From contig URIC01000045.1 of assembly GCA_900547755.1 (NCBI GenBank), positions 1 to 19,444 of the forward strand: a stretch of 19,444 nucleotides of DNA. The letters are read 5' to 3'. Position 1 is the stretch's first letter, and each line of letters opens with the position of its first letter. Shown one piece after another: positions 1 through 7,930 of the stretch. A program made the translations under genes and the position numbers. The notes beneath the pieces were generated by a model that saw only the letters and a program-made list of their open reading frames with translations, had not been told where the DNA came from and did not search any database. This DNA is from an uncultured Bacteroidales bacterium. GTDB taxonomy: Bacteria; Bacteroidota; Bacteroidia; Bacteroidales; Muribaculaceae.

Positions 1-148
1 CGTCGAGCTGCTCGAATATCCCGAACTCGGCATGGAGGCTATCTGGAAAATCGAAGTAGAGGATTTCCCGGCTTTCATCCTGGTAGACAACAAGGGCAAC
101 GACTTCTTCAAGCAAATCAAGAGCGGCTGCACAAACTGCAAGCTCTAA
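1..148 (+). CDS. fumA: Class I fumarate hydratase (fumarase), C-terminal end only
   Basis: This is the last 48 codons of a gene that begins before the window; the reading frame starts at base 2 and ends with TAA at 146-148. The visible tail carries the stretch YPELGMEAIWKIEVEDFPAF followed by ILVDNKGNDFF. From memory of the family, this is nearly identical to the C-terminus of the E. coli iron-sulfur fumarases FumA/FumB, including the cysteine-containing last residues (here ending CTNCKL). Class I fumarases interconvert fumarate and malate in the cytoplasm using an oxygen-sensitive 4Fe-4S cluster, which fits an anaerobe. The catalytic and cluster-binding parts lie outside the window and cannot be checked. 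A hairpin follows 27 nt after the stop. Confidence 0.9.
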   Translation, partial: VELLEYPELGMEAIWKIEVEDFPAFILVDNKGNDFFKQIKSGCTNCKL

Positions 149-175
149 AACCCATAACACAGACACAGACCGACA

Positions 176-205
176 ATAGGGGCGCTCAATCCCGGGCGCC
201 CCTAT
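176..205 (+). terminator. GC-rich hairpin after the fumarase gene, probable terminator
   Basis: The arms 176-185 (ATAGGGGCGC) and 196-205 (GCGCCCCTAT) are perfectly complementary over 10 bp. The stem can extend two more pairs inward (one G-T wobble), leaving a six-base loop at 188-193. It begins 27 nt after the fumarase stop and 30 nt before the next gene. No T-run follows, so termination may be partial and the transporter genes could receive read-through. I see no Bacteroidota-type promoter in the 30 nt that remain before the next start codon. Confidence 0.6.
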
Positions 206-235
206 AACGCTAAGAGACAGATATAAATAAACCAA

Positions 236-874
236 ATGGATAATCGCGATTCCATACCCGTATCCGGGAACGGTGTCTCTTCCGCTCCTTCTTTGACAGA
301 CCTTTTCCTCTCTTTTCTGAAGATAGGCGCGTTCACTTTCGGCGGAGGGTGGGCCATGATTTCAATTATTGAACGCGAGATAGTGGACCGTCACAACTGG
401 ATTGAACGCGAGGAGTTTCTGGACCTGCTGGCGCTGGCTCAGAGCCTTCCCGGCATACTTGCAGTGAACATGGCCGTGGCCGTAGGCGACAAGGTGCGCT
501 CACGCAAGGGCGCCGTAATCTCAGCCCTCGGCACCATTATCCCCTCCTTCGTGCTTATACTCTGCATAGCGGTCTTCCTGACACCGGACCTAATCAAAAA
601 CAACCGTGTCCTGTCTTCTGTCTTTATGGGCATACGTCCTGCGGTCGTAGCCCTTATCATCGCCCCGGTACTCAACGCGGCCATAGCGGCGAAGCTCACC
701 CTGAAAACCGTATGGATTCCAATCCTCACGGCGTTACTCATATCGCTTGACATGGGCTTTGCCTCCAACCCCATAGTCTACATAGTATTAGGGGCTTCAG
801 GCGGATGGCTCTACTTCAGATGGTCGGCTCGCAGACTGGCACAGGCCAAAGCGAAAGGAGGCGACAGGCAATGA
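236..874 (+). CDS. Chromate transporter (CHR) family protein, first short subunit
   Basis: The product is 212 residues with a single CHR domain, the half-size form that occurs as adjacent pairs. After a polar leader of about 20 residues comes the family signature FTFGGGWAM (33-41), then LAQSLPGILAVNMAVAVG (67-84), then hydrophobic segments near 95-115, 125-150 and 160-195, so it is an inner-membrane protein. In characterised bacterial pairs both subunits are needed for chromate efflux; the natural substrate in an anaerobic gut bacterium is unknown, so chromate is only the family label. The stop codon overlaps the start of the second subunit (ATGA, 871-874), which points to translational coupling and a heteromeric complex. 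No promoter is evident directly upstream. Confidence 0.85.
   Translation: MDNRDSIPVSGNGVSSAPSLTDLFLSFLKIGAFTFGGGWAMISIIEREIVDRHNWIEREEFLDLLALAQSLPGILAVNMAVAVGDKVRSRKGAVISALGTIIPSFVLILCIAVFLTPDLIKNNRVLSSVFMGIRPAVVALIIAPVLNAAIAAKLTLKTVWIPILTALLISLDMGFASNPIVYIVLGASGGWLYFRWSARRLAQAKAKGGDRQ
854..861 (+). promoter_or_regulatory. Strong Shine-Dalgarno site that sets the start of the second CHR subunit
   Basis: AAAGGAGG ends 9 nt before the ATG at 871. It lies inside the 3' end of the first subunit gene. It favours 871 over the in-frame ATG at 805, which would force a 70-nt overlap and add 22 residues without family resemblance. Strong Shine-Dalgarno sites are uncommon in Bacteroidota, where A-rich leaders are more usual, so this one is notable. 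Confidence 0.65.
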
Positions 875-1479
875 TTTACCTGAAACTCATCTGGGCATAT
901 ATAAAAATCGGGCTGTTCGGCTTCGGCGGAGGCTACGCGATGCTCTCCCTGGTGGAACATTCGGTGGTAGACCCCGGATGGATTAGCGAGACCATGTTCA
1001 CCGACATCGTAGCCATCTCGCAGATGACTCCGGGACCCATAGGCATCAACTCCGCCACATATATAGGTTATGTGGCGCCTGCCACCGCAAACCCGGAGAT
1101 GTTCTCATCCCCGGTGTGGGGCATACTCGGCTCGGTTCTATGCACCCTCGCGGTAGTGGTGCCCTCCTTCCTGCTGGTACTCTACGCCTCCCACTTCATA
1201 AGGGCACATAAGGAAAACGGCACAATCAAGGCCATATTCTCCGGACTTCGCCCCGTCACCGTGGGGTTGATAGCCTCCGCCGCCATCCTGCTTATGAACC
1301 CGGCCAACTTCTGCCCTCACGGACTGGACAAAGAGCTTGCGGCGAGCATCTGCATTTGTCTTGGCGCTTTCCTGTTGGTGTATTTTCCTCTTCCCTTCGG
1401 CTCACATAAGGTGAAGCTGCATCCCATAATTGTAATCGTAATAGCCGGGATAGCCGGTTACCTGATATATGGACTCTGA
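871..1479 (+). CDS. Chromate transporter (CHR) family protein, second short subunit
   Basis: With the start at 871 the product is 202 residues: a single CHR domain opening with MIYLKLIWAYIKIGLFGFGG. The family signatures are GFGGGYAM (17-24) and QMTPGPIGINSATYIGY (51-67); the latter aligns with the LAQSLPGILAVNMAVAVG stretch of the first subunit. Several hydrophobic helices follow, ending in a strongly hydrophobic C-terminus (IIVIVIAGIAGYLIYGL). It probably pairs with the preceding subunit as an inner-membrane anion transporter or exporter; the substrate cannot be read from sequence. A Shine-Dalgarno site and the ATGA overlap with the first gene support this start. Its 3' end overlaps the folC start by 11 nt. 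Confidence 0.85.
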   Translation: MIYLKLIWAYIKIGLFGFGGGYAMLSLVEHSVVDPGWISETMFTDIVAISQMTPGPIGINSATYIGYVAPATANPEMFSSPVWGILGSVLCTLAVVVPSFLLVLYASHFIRAHKENGTIKAIFSGLRPVTVGLIASAAILLMNPANFCPHGLDKELAASICICLGAFLLVYFPLPFGSHKVKLHPIIVIVIAGIAGYLIYGL

Positions 1480-2782
1480 AAAACAGAAATACGACGAAGC
1501 CCTCGAATGGCTCTTCAGACAATTACCTATGTTCTCGCGGATAGGCGCGGCCGCCTATAAGCCGGGACTCGACACCTCGCTGGCGCTGGATGCCTGCTTC
1601 GGACACCCTCACCGCAGATTCCGCTCGATCCATGTGGCGGGGACCAACGGCAAGGGTTCCACCTCCCACTCTCTGGCAGCCGTGCTGCAGGCCCAGGGTT
1701 ACAGGACCGGTCTGTACACGTCGCCGCACCTCGTGGATTTCCGCGAGCGTATACGTGTGAACGGACAGATGATCCCCCGCTCCGCCGTGACCGACTTCGT
1801 GCAGCGTTTCCGCGCCTCCGGCTATCAGGGACACCCCTCTTTCTTCGAACTGACCATGATGATGGCTTTCGACTGGTTCGCGAAAGCCGAGGTGGATTAC
1901 GCGGTAATCGAAGTGGGTATGGGAGGACGCCTCGACTCTACGAATATCATAACCCCCGTGGCCTGCGTCATCACGAACATTTCCAAGGACCATACCCAGT
2001 TTCTTGGCAACACTCTGCCCGGAATCGCGGCCGAAAAGGCCGGCATAATCAAGCCCGGCATACCTGTGACAATAGGCGAGGCCGAAGGTGACATCCGTAA
2101 AGTGTTCGCAGATAAAGCCGCCGCCGAAGGGGCCCGTGTCCGCTTCGCACAGGAGATACCGGACCTTCCGGACACCTTGACGCTGGAATCGGTGACCCTT
2201 CCTTCCGGCATACGGTTCGCTTACGACCTAAAAGGGGATTACCAGCACGCCAACCTGCGCACCGTTCTCTGTGCCATCGGTATGCTCAGGGAGTGCGGCC
2301 TCGACATTTCGGACGAATCCGTAGCCACCGGCCTCGCTAATGTATGCAGCCTCACAGGTCTGGCCGGGCGCTGGATGCGCATCGGCGAGAATCCTCTTGT
2401 CATCGCCGATACCGGCCACAACGAGGCCGGACTTAAATATAACTTCGCACAGCTGGAACGCCTGTGCCGGGAAGTGCCGGGACGGAAGATGCACATCGTT
2501 GCCGGATTCGTCTCGGATAAAGATGTGGACCATATACTCCCCCTTTTCCCTAAAGAAGCACGCTACTATCTGACCGAGGCGCAGATTCCAAGGGCCATGG
2601 CCATAGACACACTTATGGAGAAGGCTACGGCCAACGGCATATCCGGCACAGCCTTCGCCACTGTGGCGGAGGCTTACCGCACCGCCCTGCAGGCTGCGGC
2701 GTCCCGCGACCTCATATATGTGGGCGGTTCCACATTCATTGTGGCCGACCTGCTGGCTTCTCTACAGACCCCAACGGCATGA
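1469..2782 (+). CDS. folC: Bifunctional folylpolyglutamate synthase / dihydrofolate synthase
   Basis: This 437-residue Mur-ligase-type enzyme adds glutamate to folates (and to dihydropteroate when bifunctional) with ATP in the cytoplasm, keeping folate cofactors in the cell. The ATP-binding loop GTNGKGS is at 58-64 within HVAGTNGKGSTSH. It is followed by the FolC-typical TSPHLVDFRERIRVNG, by EVGMGGRLDSTNI around 148-160, and by the conserved GRW and DTGHN motifs of the C-terminal half (ADTGHNEAGL). Length is normal for the family. The ATG at 1469 lies inside the end of the preceding transporter gene, and the gene ends in an ATGA overlap with the next one, so all four genes are probably one transcript. 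Whether it has both activities cannot be decided by eye. Confidence 0.93.
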   Translation: MDSEKQKYDEALEWLFRQLPMFSRIGAAAYKPGLDTSLALDACFGHPHRRFRSIHVAGTNGKGSTSHSLAAVLQAQGYRTGLYTSPHLVDFRERIRVNGQMIPRSAVTDFVQRFRASGYQGHPSFFELTMMMAFDWFAKAEVDYAVIEVGMGGRLDSTNIITPVACVITNISKDHTQFLGNTLPGIAAEKAGIIKPGIPVTIGEAEGDIRKVFADKAAAEGARVRFAQEIPDLPDTLTLESVTLPSGIRFAYDLKGDYQHANLRTVLCAIGMLRECGLDISDESVATGLANVCSLTGLAGRWMRIGENPLVIADTGHNEAGLKYNFAQLERLCREVPGRKMHIVAGFVSDKDVDHILPLFPKEARYYLTEAQIPRAMAIDTLMEKATANGISGTAFATVAEAYRTALQAAASRDLIYVGGSTFIVADLLASLQTPTA

Positions 2783-3387
2783 GCGACACTTTCAAGACCA
2801 TAGAACGACCCGGAGAGGGCCTGATACGCGAGAAGATGAGCCGTTTCATCTCCTTCGCGCTCCCGGTCAAGGACCCCGAACAGGCTAAAGAACTGATTAA
2901 GGAATATCAGAACAAATACCACGACGCGCGCCACGTCTGCTGGGCATACATGATTAGTCCGGAACGCGACGTATGGCAACTCAACGACAACGGAGAGCCT
3001 TCAGGCACAGCCGGCAAGCCTATCTTAGGTCAGATAAATTCCTTTGAACTTACTGATATACTGATAATTGTGGTGCGCTACTTCGGAGGTGTCAAGTTAG
3101 GCACACCGGGATTGATAGCCGCATACCGCGCCGCCGCACGCGAAGCCATAGAATCGGCCGAGATAGTCGAGAGACACGACATGGGAGAACTGACCGTACG
3201 CTTCCCCTGGCTGGCCATGAACGACGTGATGCGCGTACTTAAACGCAGCGAGGCGCAGATAGCCGACCAGCGATTCGACAACGCCTGCGAAATCCGCCTA
3301 CGTATCCGCCGGGACCACCTGGAGTCGCTGACCGCTTCGCTCCTCTCCATAGACGGAACAACGCTTGCACCCGAAGAAGAGGTCTAA
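2779..3387 (+). CDS. yigZ: YigZ / IMPACT family protein (UPF0029)
   Basis: The 202-residue product matches the YigZ/IMPACT family: HDARHVCWAY (48-57), NDNGEPSGTAGKPIL (69-83) and VVRYFGGVKLGTPGLIAAYR (98-117) form the N-terminal domain signature. A ferredoxin-fold-like C-terminal domain of about 70 residues completes the usual two-domain form. The eukaryotic relative IMPACT modulates the Gcn2 translational stress pathway; the bacterial role is not settled, though nucleic-acid or translation-factor binding has been proposed. It starts in an ATGA overlap with folC, is the last gene of the four-gene cluster, and is followed 17 nt later by a strong hairpin. The start is supported by the overlap and by the typical distance to the first motif. 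Confidence 0.88.
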   Translation: MSDTFKTIERPGEGLIREKMSRFISFALPVKDPEQAKELIKEYQNKYHDARHVCWAYMISPERDVWQLNDNGEPSGTAGKPILGQINSFELTDILIIVVRYFGGVKLGTPGLIAAYRAAAREAIESAEIVERHDMGELTVRFPWLAMNDVMRVLKRSEAQIADQRFDNACEIRLRIRRDHLESLTASLLSIDGTTLAPEEEV

Positions 3388-3404
3388 GGCCGCTGTAATA
3401 CCAA

Positions 3405-3442
3405 AATCAGGGCTGATTCCTTTGCAGGAGTCAGCCCTGATT
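3405..3442. terminator. Bidirectional hairpin between convergent operons
   Basis: Arms 3405-3416 (AATCAGGGCTGA) and 3431-3442 (TCAGCCCTGATT) are perfectly complementary over 12 bp. Pairing continues inward to 3420/3427 with one G-T wobble, giving 17 bp around the six-base loop TTTGCA. It lies 17 nt after the yigZ stop and 40 nt after the end of the minus-strand M13 peptidase gene. Short T-rich tails follow in both directions (TTGATTT on plus, ATTTTGG on minus). It should end transcription of both convergent units. Confidence 0.85.
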
Positions 3443-3482
3443 GATTTGTGTGGTTAACGTTTATGTGAACGTTGTCTTGAGA

Positions 3483-5531
3483 TTACCAGATTATGATGCG
3501 CTCGGCCTCGGGGCGGAACATGGGGTCACCCTCTACGATGTTGAAAGCCTTGAAGAAGGGTTCCAGGTTGCGGAGACTTACATTGACACGGTTCTCGCCG
3601 AGAGAGTGAACGTCACCTGTGGTGAGGGACTTAATCTCGGCCTCGCGGATGTTCTGCGCCCAGAGGTTGGCGAAGTTCATGTAGAATACCTGAGCGGGGT
3701 CAAAGCCGTCAATCCTGGCGGCGTCAGACTTCATGTCCACACCTTTCTTCTTCTGGGAGTCGACGAAAGCGGTGTAAGCCACGTTAAGGCCACCCTGGTC
3801 GGCTATGTTCTCGCCTAAGGTGTACTGACCGTTGGCATGGAGGCCGGGAAGAACCTCGATTTCGTCGAACTGTGCGATGAGACCTTTTGTCTTCTCCTTG
3901 AATGCGGCGGCATCCTCGGGAGTCCACCAGTTGACCATGTTGCCGTCAGCGTCGAAGTTGCAGCCCTGGTCGTCGAAGCCGTGAGTCATCTCGTGGCCGA
4001 TAACCACACCGATACCGCCGTAGTTCTCGGCGTCGGAGGAGTTGATGTCGAAGAAAGGAGCCTGGAGAATACCGGCGGGGAATACAATCTCGTTGGCCAT
4101 GGGGTTGTAGTAGGCGTTGATGGTCTGAGGAGTCATGCCCCACTCGGTCTTGTCGACGGGCTTGCCCCACTTGGAGAGCATATCCTGTGTGTGCCAGCGG
4201 GAAGCGGCCTGCATATTGTCGTAGTAAGTGGCGTCGGGGTCGATGTCCATTGTGGAGTAGTCTTTCCACTTGTCGGGATAACCCACTTTTACAGTGAAGG
4301 CGTTGAGTTTCTTGATGGCCTGGAGCTTGGTCTCGTCGCTCATCCAGTTGAGGTTGATGATGTGCTTGCCGAGAGCCGTGCGCAGGTTCTCGATAAGCCC
4401 AATCATGTATTCCTTGCTTTCGGGCGGGAAGTATTTAGCGACATAGAGTTCGCCGATAGCCTCGCCGAGAGTGCCTTCGGTAGCGGAGAGGGCGCGTTTC
4501 CAGCGGGGACGCTGCTGGGAAACACCGCTCATCACCTTGTTGAACTCGAAGTTGGCGTCGGAGAAAGCATCGCTCAGGTAGGGAGCGCCGTTGCGTACGA
4601 ACTGCCATGCGTAGAGGTCCTTCTTCTCGCGGTCTGTGAGAGTCTTGAACAGGTTATTGCCCTGCTTAACGGTGTTAAGCTCGGTAACGATAACGGTCTC
4701 GGGAGTGTCGATGCCCATGGTCTCCACGAAAAAGCGGTCCCAGGGAAGGTCGGGATAAAGCTGCTTGACCTGTGCGATAGTACGGGGGTTGTACATAGCG
4801 GGGAGATTACGGCTTTCCTCGCGGGTCCAAGTGGAGTCGGCCATAAGGGTCTCATACTTCATCACGTTCTTCATGACGCGGTTGGCATCCTTCTTGGAGT
4901 AGCCGGCATTCATCATCTGAGTGACTATGAGTTTCTTGTAAGCCTCGCGGATTTCCTTGTTGCGCTTGTCGTTCTTGAGGTAGTAGTCACGGTCGCCCAG
5001 CCCGAGACCTGCGCCGCTTACATACATGGCATACTCCTTGGAGTTAGCCATATTCTCCATGGGGCCTGCATTGAGGAAGGGGCTGCTGTAATATTTCTGC
5101 ATCCACAGGAAGAGGTCTTCCATATCCGCCGGCTTGGCGGATTCAATCTTCTTGAGACCGGCCTGAAGGGGCTGATTACCGAGCTGATTGCGGCGTGTGG
5201 AGTCCATGGCCTGCTCGTAGAGAGTGGAGACTTTCTGCGCTACTGTACCACGGGCGGGCTTGGTAGCAGCCAGACCCAGGACAATGTTCTTGACACGCAT
5301 CTCGCTGGAGTCGTTCAGGATGTTGAACTGGCCGTAACGGGCGTGTTCGGGAGTCAGAGGATTCGCATCCATCCAACCTTTGTTCACATGCTTGTAGAAG
5401 TCTACCTTAGCCGGTGTGTTCGGGTCGATGTAACCGGGATTCAGGCTCTTCAGGTGTTCCTGTGCGGAAACGCCAAAGGCTACACCGCCCATCAGCGCCA
5501 CACTGAGAAGAACTTTAGTGTTAAATTTCAT
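3483..5531 (-). CDS. pepO: Exported M13 family metallopeptidase (neprilysin/PepO-like)
   Basis: The 682-residue product begins with a Sec signal peptide (MKFNTKVLLSVALMGGVAFGVSA, probable cut between A23 and Q24, no lipobox), so it likely works in the periplasm as a zinc endopeptidase on oligopeptides. The active site is complete: NAYY at 472-475 (substrate binding), HEMTH at 513-517 giving zinc ligands H513 and H517 with catalytic E514, and ENIADQGG from E574 giving the third zinc ligand and D578. H642 and R648 match the late His and Arg of neprilysin, with nearly the same spacing. The C-terminal Trp typical of the family is present (RIIIW). Length is standard for bacterial members. It follows menF by 37 AT-rich nt and is probably the last gene of the ftsY operon; I see no separate consensus promoter in that gap. 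Confidence 0.93.
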   Translation of the reverse strand: MKFNTKVLLSVALMGGVAFGVSAQEHLKSLNPGYIDPNTPAKVDFYKHVNKGWMDANPLTPEHARYGQFNILNDSSEMRVKNIVLGLAATKPARGTVAQKVSTLYEQAMDSTRRNQLGNQPLQAGLKKIESAKPADMEDLFLWMQKYYSSPFLNAGPMENMANSKEYAMYVSGAGLGLGDRDYYLKNDKRNKEIREAYKKLIVTQMMNAGYSKKDANRVMKNVMKYETLMADSTWTREESRNLPAMYNPRTIAQVKQLYPDLPWDRFFVETMGIDTPETVIVTELNTVKQGNNLFKTLTDREKKDLYAWQFVRNGAPYLSDAFSDANFEFNKVMSGVSQQRPRWKRALSATEGTLGEAIGELYVAKYFPPESKEYMIGLIENLRTALGKHIINLNWMSDETKLQAIKKLNAFTVKVGYPDKWKDYSTMDIDPDATYYDNMQAASRWHTQDMLSKWGKPVDKTEWGMTPQTINAYYNPMANEIVFPAGILQAPFFDINSSDAENYGGIGVVIGHEMTHGFDDQGCNFDADGNMVNWWTPEDAAAFKEKTKGLIAQFDEIEVLPGLHANGQYTLGENIADQGGLNVAYTAFVDSQKKKGVDMKSDAARIDGFDPAQVFYMNFANLWAQNIREAEIKSLTTGDVHSLGENRVNVSLRNLEPFFKAFNIVEGDPMFRPEAERIIIW

Positions 5532-5568
5532 GATAATTTGTTGTTAATTATTAATAATTAGTTGTGTT

Positions 5569-6627
5569 TCAATAATCTATAGCGTTAAAGAGAGTTTGCA
5601 TCTTCGCGTTCACCTCAGCCCACTCGTCCGGAGCGTAGGAACGCGCTGTAATTCCGCCCCCTGCATACAGGCGGCAAGAATGTAGCTTCGGGTAAATGGA
5701 CATACAGCGGAGCGTAACGTACAGGTCGCACTCCCCCTCCGAAGCGACGCCACACCAACCGGCGTAGTACTCGCGCGGGAAGCCCTCCAGCTCCGCTATG
5801 TCGGCAAGTGCGGCATGACGCGGGAAACCGCTCACAGCCGGTGTAGGAGCCAGTTCGCAGGCAAGCCGCAACGGGTCGGCGTCTTCCGGCATCCGCACCT
5901 TTATAAGATTGCAGATATGCTCCACCGGTCCGGCCTTATGGGTATATGTCGGCTCACACAGAGGGTCAAGCCCCGCTTTACTACAAACATCAAGGATGAA
6001 GTCGCAGACCATGCGTTGCTCTTCCCGGTTCTTGAGGTCCCATGGGGTATCATCGCTGTCGGCGCGACGTGTGCCGGCCAGCGCCATAGTGACAAACTCG
6101 CCATCTTTGCAGGCAGCGAGTATCTCCGGCGTGGCGCCGGCCCAGACCTCGGGGGATTCGGCTGTCTTCCAGCAGAAGACAAAGGCCTCCGGATAGGCAT
6201 TGGCCAAAGACATGAATGTGTCGTATATGTCAAGGTCCGCAGTCAGCTCGCGCCTTACCGCGAATACAGTCTTGCCTCCTCGCTCCGCAAGCCGATTCAC
6301 GAGCGTTCCGATACGGCGGCCATAGTCCTCGGGCATGGGAGCCGCCTCAGCGGCGCGGAAGGCACGGGGCTTTGGCACCGGGATGTCGAGAGCGCGTACG
6401 TATTCGGGAGTCACAACCCGTATTTCCTTATTATTGAAAGGCGCAAAAAGGAAACCAGAGGCAATGCCGCCCGGACTGACGGACCTGGTCTCACGGCAAA
6501 TGTAGAGAGACGCATGAGCCTGACCGGGAAGCCTGAACATAGCCATGTTCAGACCTCCGTCCAGAACAAGCTCCACCACTTCACGGTCAGTGAGCGAGTT
6601 CGGCAAAAATGTCGAAAGCATCTGCAT
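5569..6627 (-). CDS. menF: Isochorismate synthase (chorismate-binding enzyme)
   Basis: The 352-residue protein converts chorismate to isochorismate, the first committed step of menaquinone synthesis. The chorismate-binding domain shows GGKTVFAVRR (117-126, with K119 as probable general base), GATPEIL (164-170), LAGTRR (183-188), EHI (236-238), PTPAVSGFPR (261-270), EGFPREYYAGWCG (281-293) and YAGGGIT (321-327). The short form resembles EntC/MenF rather than anthranilate or aminodeoxychorismate synthases. EntC, for siderophores, is the main alternative, but no siderophore genes are near and menDBC lie in the same window. Residue 260 is Ala where EntC has His and E. coli MenF has Gln. The start at 6627 overlaps the rimO end by 41 nt; a second ATG at 6621 is also possible. 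It is co-directional with rimO and ftsY. Confidence 0.87.
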   Translation of the reverse strand: MQMLSTFLPNSLTDREVVELVLDGGLNMAMFRLPGQAHASLYICRETRSVSPGGIASGFLFAPFNNKEIRVVTPEYVRALDIPVPKPRAFRAAEAAPMPEDYGRRIGTLVNRLAERGGKTVFAVRRELTADLDIYDTFMSLANAYPEAFVFCWKTAESPEVWAGATPEILAACKDGEFVTMALAGTRRADSDDTPWDLKNREEQRMVCDFILDVCSKAGLDPLCEPTYTHKAGPVEHICNLIKVRMPEDADPLRLACELAPTPAVSGFPRHAALADIAELEGFPREYYAGWCGVASEGECDLYVTLRCMSIYPKLHSCRLYAGGGITARSYAPDEWAEVNAKMQTLFNAIDY

Positions 6628-7927
6628 CGATTCCTATCACATTTATATATTCTCCCGGTTTTGCCGGGGGTGTATCTTCTTTAAAGGGCACATGTACCTG
6701 GCAGTCCACCTCTGGGCTGTCCCACTGGGTACGTCCTGTCAGCTCGCCATCTACGTCGCTCTCCACCAGCATCTCGAATGTCCGGCCTATAAGCCGACGG
6801 TTCAGAGAACGCGAAATACCTTCCTGCAGGGAGAGAATTTCCTCGCGGCGTGAATCTTTTATTTCCTGCGGAATATCGTCGGCAAGGTGTCGCTGAGCCC
6901 AAGTGTCTTCCTCCTCGCAATAAGAAAAAGCGCCCATACGGTCAAAACGCATGTCCTTGACGAAGTCTGCGAGTTCCCGGTATTCCGCCTCCCCTTCTCC
7001 GGGGAAGCCGGTCATAAGGGTGGTGCGAAGGCGAATGCCGGGCACCTCGCGACGGATACGCTCTATCAGCTCCAGGGTCTGCTCCTTATCGATATGGCGT
7101 CGCATATTCGCAAGAACAGGAGTAGAGATATGCTGCAAAGCTATGTCAAGATAGTCGCACACATTGGAGCGTGTACTCATCACTTTCAGGACATCCCAGG
7201 GGAAATCGACGGGATATGCGTAATGGAGCCTTATCCAATGTACACCGGGAATCCGGGATATGGCGTCTATAAGAGTCGCCAGGCCGCTTCGTTCTCCCGG
7301 CGCGGGGCTATTGCTGTAACCGATATCAGTGCCGTATGCCGAAAGGTCCTGAGCGATTATATTGAACTCGCTGACACCCTCGGCCACCAGGTCCCGCACC
7401 TCGGCAAGTATATCCTCCATGGGGCGAGAACGGTGTCTGCCGGTGATGAGCGGTATGGCGCAATACGCACAGAAGCGGTTGCAGCCTTCGGAAATCTTAA
7501 TGTAGGCTGAATAAGGAGCTTGGGTAAGCACCCTCTCCCACTCGCGTGGTTTATCGACTTCGGCGGCAAGGTCAGGTAACTCATCTATAAGCGCGGTCCA
7601 GTCAAACTTCCCGTACCACTTGTCGACTTCGGGAATCTCCTTCTTAAGCTCATCCATGTATCGCTCGGACAGACAGCCCATCACCACCAGCCGGCCTATG
7701 TGGCCTCGCTGCTTGCCTTCGGCCGCAGACAGAATCATGTTTATGCTCTCCTCCTTGGCGTCGCCTATAAAGCCACAAGTGTTGATTACCACCACTTCAC
7801 CGCAGACGTCGGCACTGTCGTGGTACATATCATAGCCCTTGGCCTGGAGACGGCGCATCAGACGCTCCGAGTCAACCAGGTTCTTGGAGCAACCCATAGT
7901 GACAATATCTATTCTACCCGGCTGCAT
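6587..7927 (-). CDS. rimO: Ribosomal protein S12 methylthiotransferase (radical SAM)
   Basis: The 446-residue enzyme adds a methylthio group to a conserved aspartate of ribosomal protein S12, using two 4Fe-4S clusters. The N-terminal methylthiotransferase domain has cysteines C13 (MGCSKNLVDSERL), C51 (NTCGFIGDAKEESI) and C85 (MGCLSERY). The radical SAM motif CxxxCxxC is C149, C153 and C156 in EGCNRFCAYCAIP. A C-terminal TRAM-like region (about 380-446, beginning near GRTFEMLVE) completes the family layout. The GCSKNLVDSE and GRHRSRP wording points to RimO rather than to the tRNA enzyme MiaB. It starts 3 nt after ftsY ends and overlaps menF at its own end, so the three are likely co-transcribed. 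Confidence 0.95.
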   Translation of the reverse strand: MQPGRIDIVTMGCSKNLVDSERLMRRLQAKGYDMYHDSADVCGEVVVINTCGFIGDAKEESINMILSAAEGKQRGHIGRLVVMGCLSERYMDELKKEIPEVDKWYGKFDWTALIDELPDLAAEVDKPREWERVLTQAPYSAYIKISEGCNRFCAYCAIPLITGRHRSRPMEDILAEVRDLVAEGVSEFNIIAQDLSAYGTDIGYSNSPAPGERSGLATLIDAISRIPGVHWIRLHYAYPVDFPWDVLKVMSTRSNVCDYLDIALQHISTPVLANMRRHIDKEQTLELIERIRREVPGIRLRTTLMTGFPGEGEAEYRELADFVKDMRFDRMGAFSYCEEEDTWAQRHLADDIPQEIKDSRREEILSLQEGISRSLNRRLIGRTFEMLVESDVDGELTGRTQWDSPEVDCQVHVPFKEDTPPAKPGEYINVIGIDADAFDIFAELAH

Positions 7928-7930
7928 CCG

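Noticed and set aside
805..870. Longer start for the second CHR subunit at 805.
   Set aside because: It would overlap the first subunit by 70 nt. The ATG at 871 has a strong Shine-Dalgarno site and begins with family-like residues.
3837..5561. A 574-codon open frame on the plus strand opposite the M13 peptidase gene (with another at 3441-3818).
   Set aside because: It is in exact codon register with the peptidase on the other strand. Its openness follows from the peptidase avoiding TTA, CTA and TCA codons. The translation has no recognisable domain, while the peptidase has a signal peptide and a full active site.
5815..6684. A 289-codon plus-strand open frame opposite menF.
   Set aside because: The composition is irregular and no domain is recognisable; the minus-strand chorismate-enzyme motifs are decisive.
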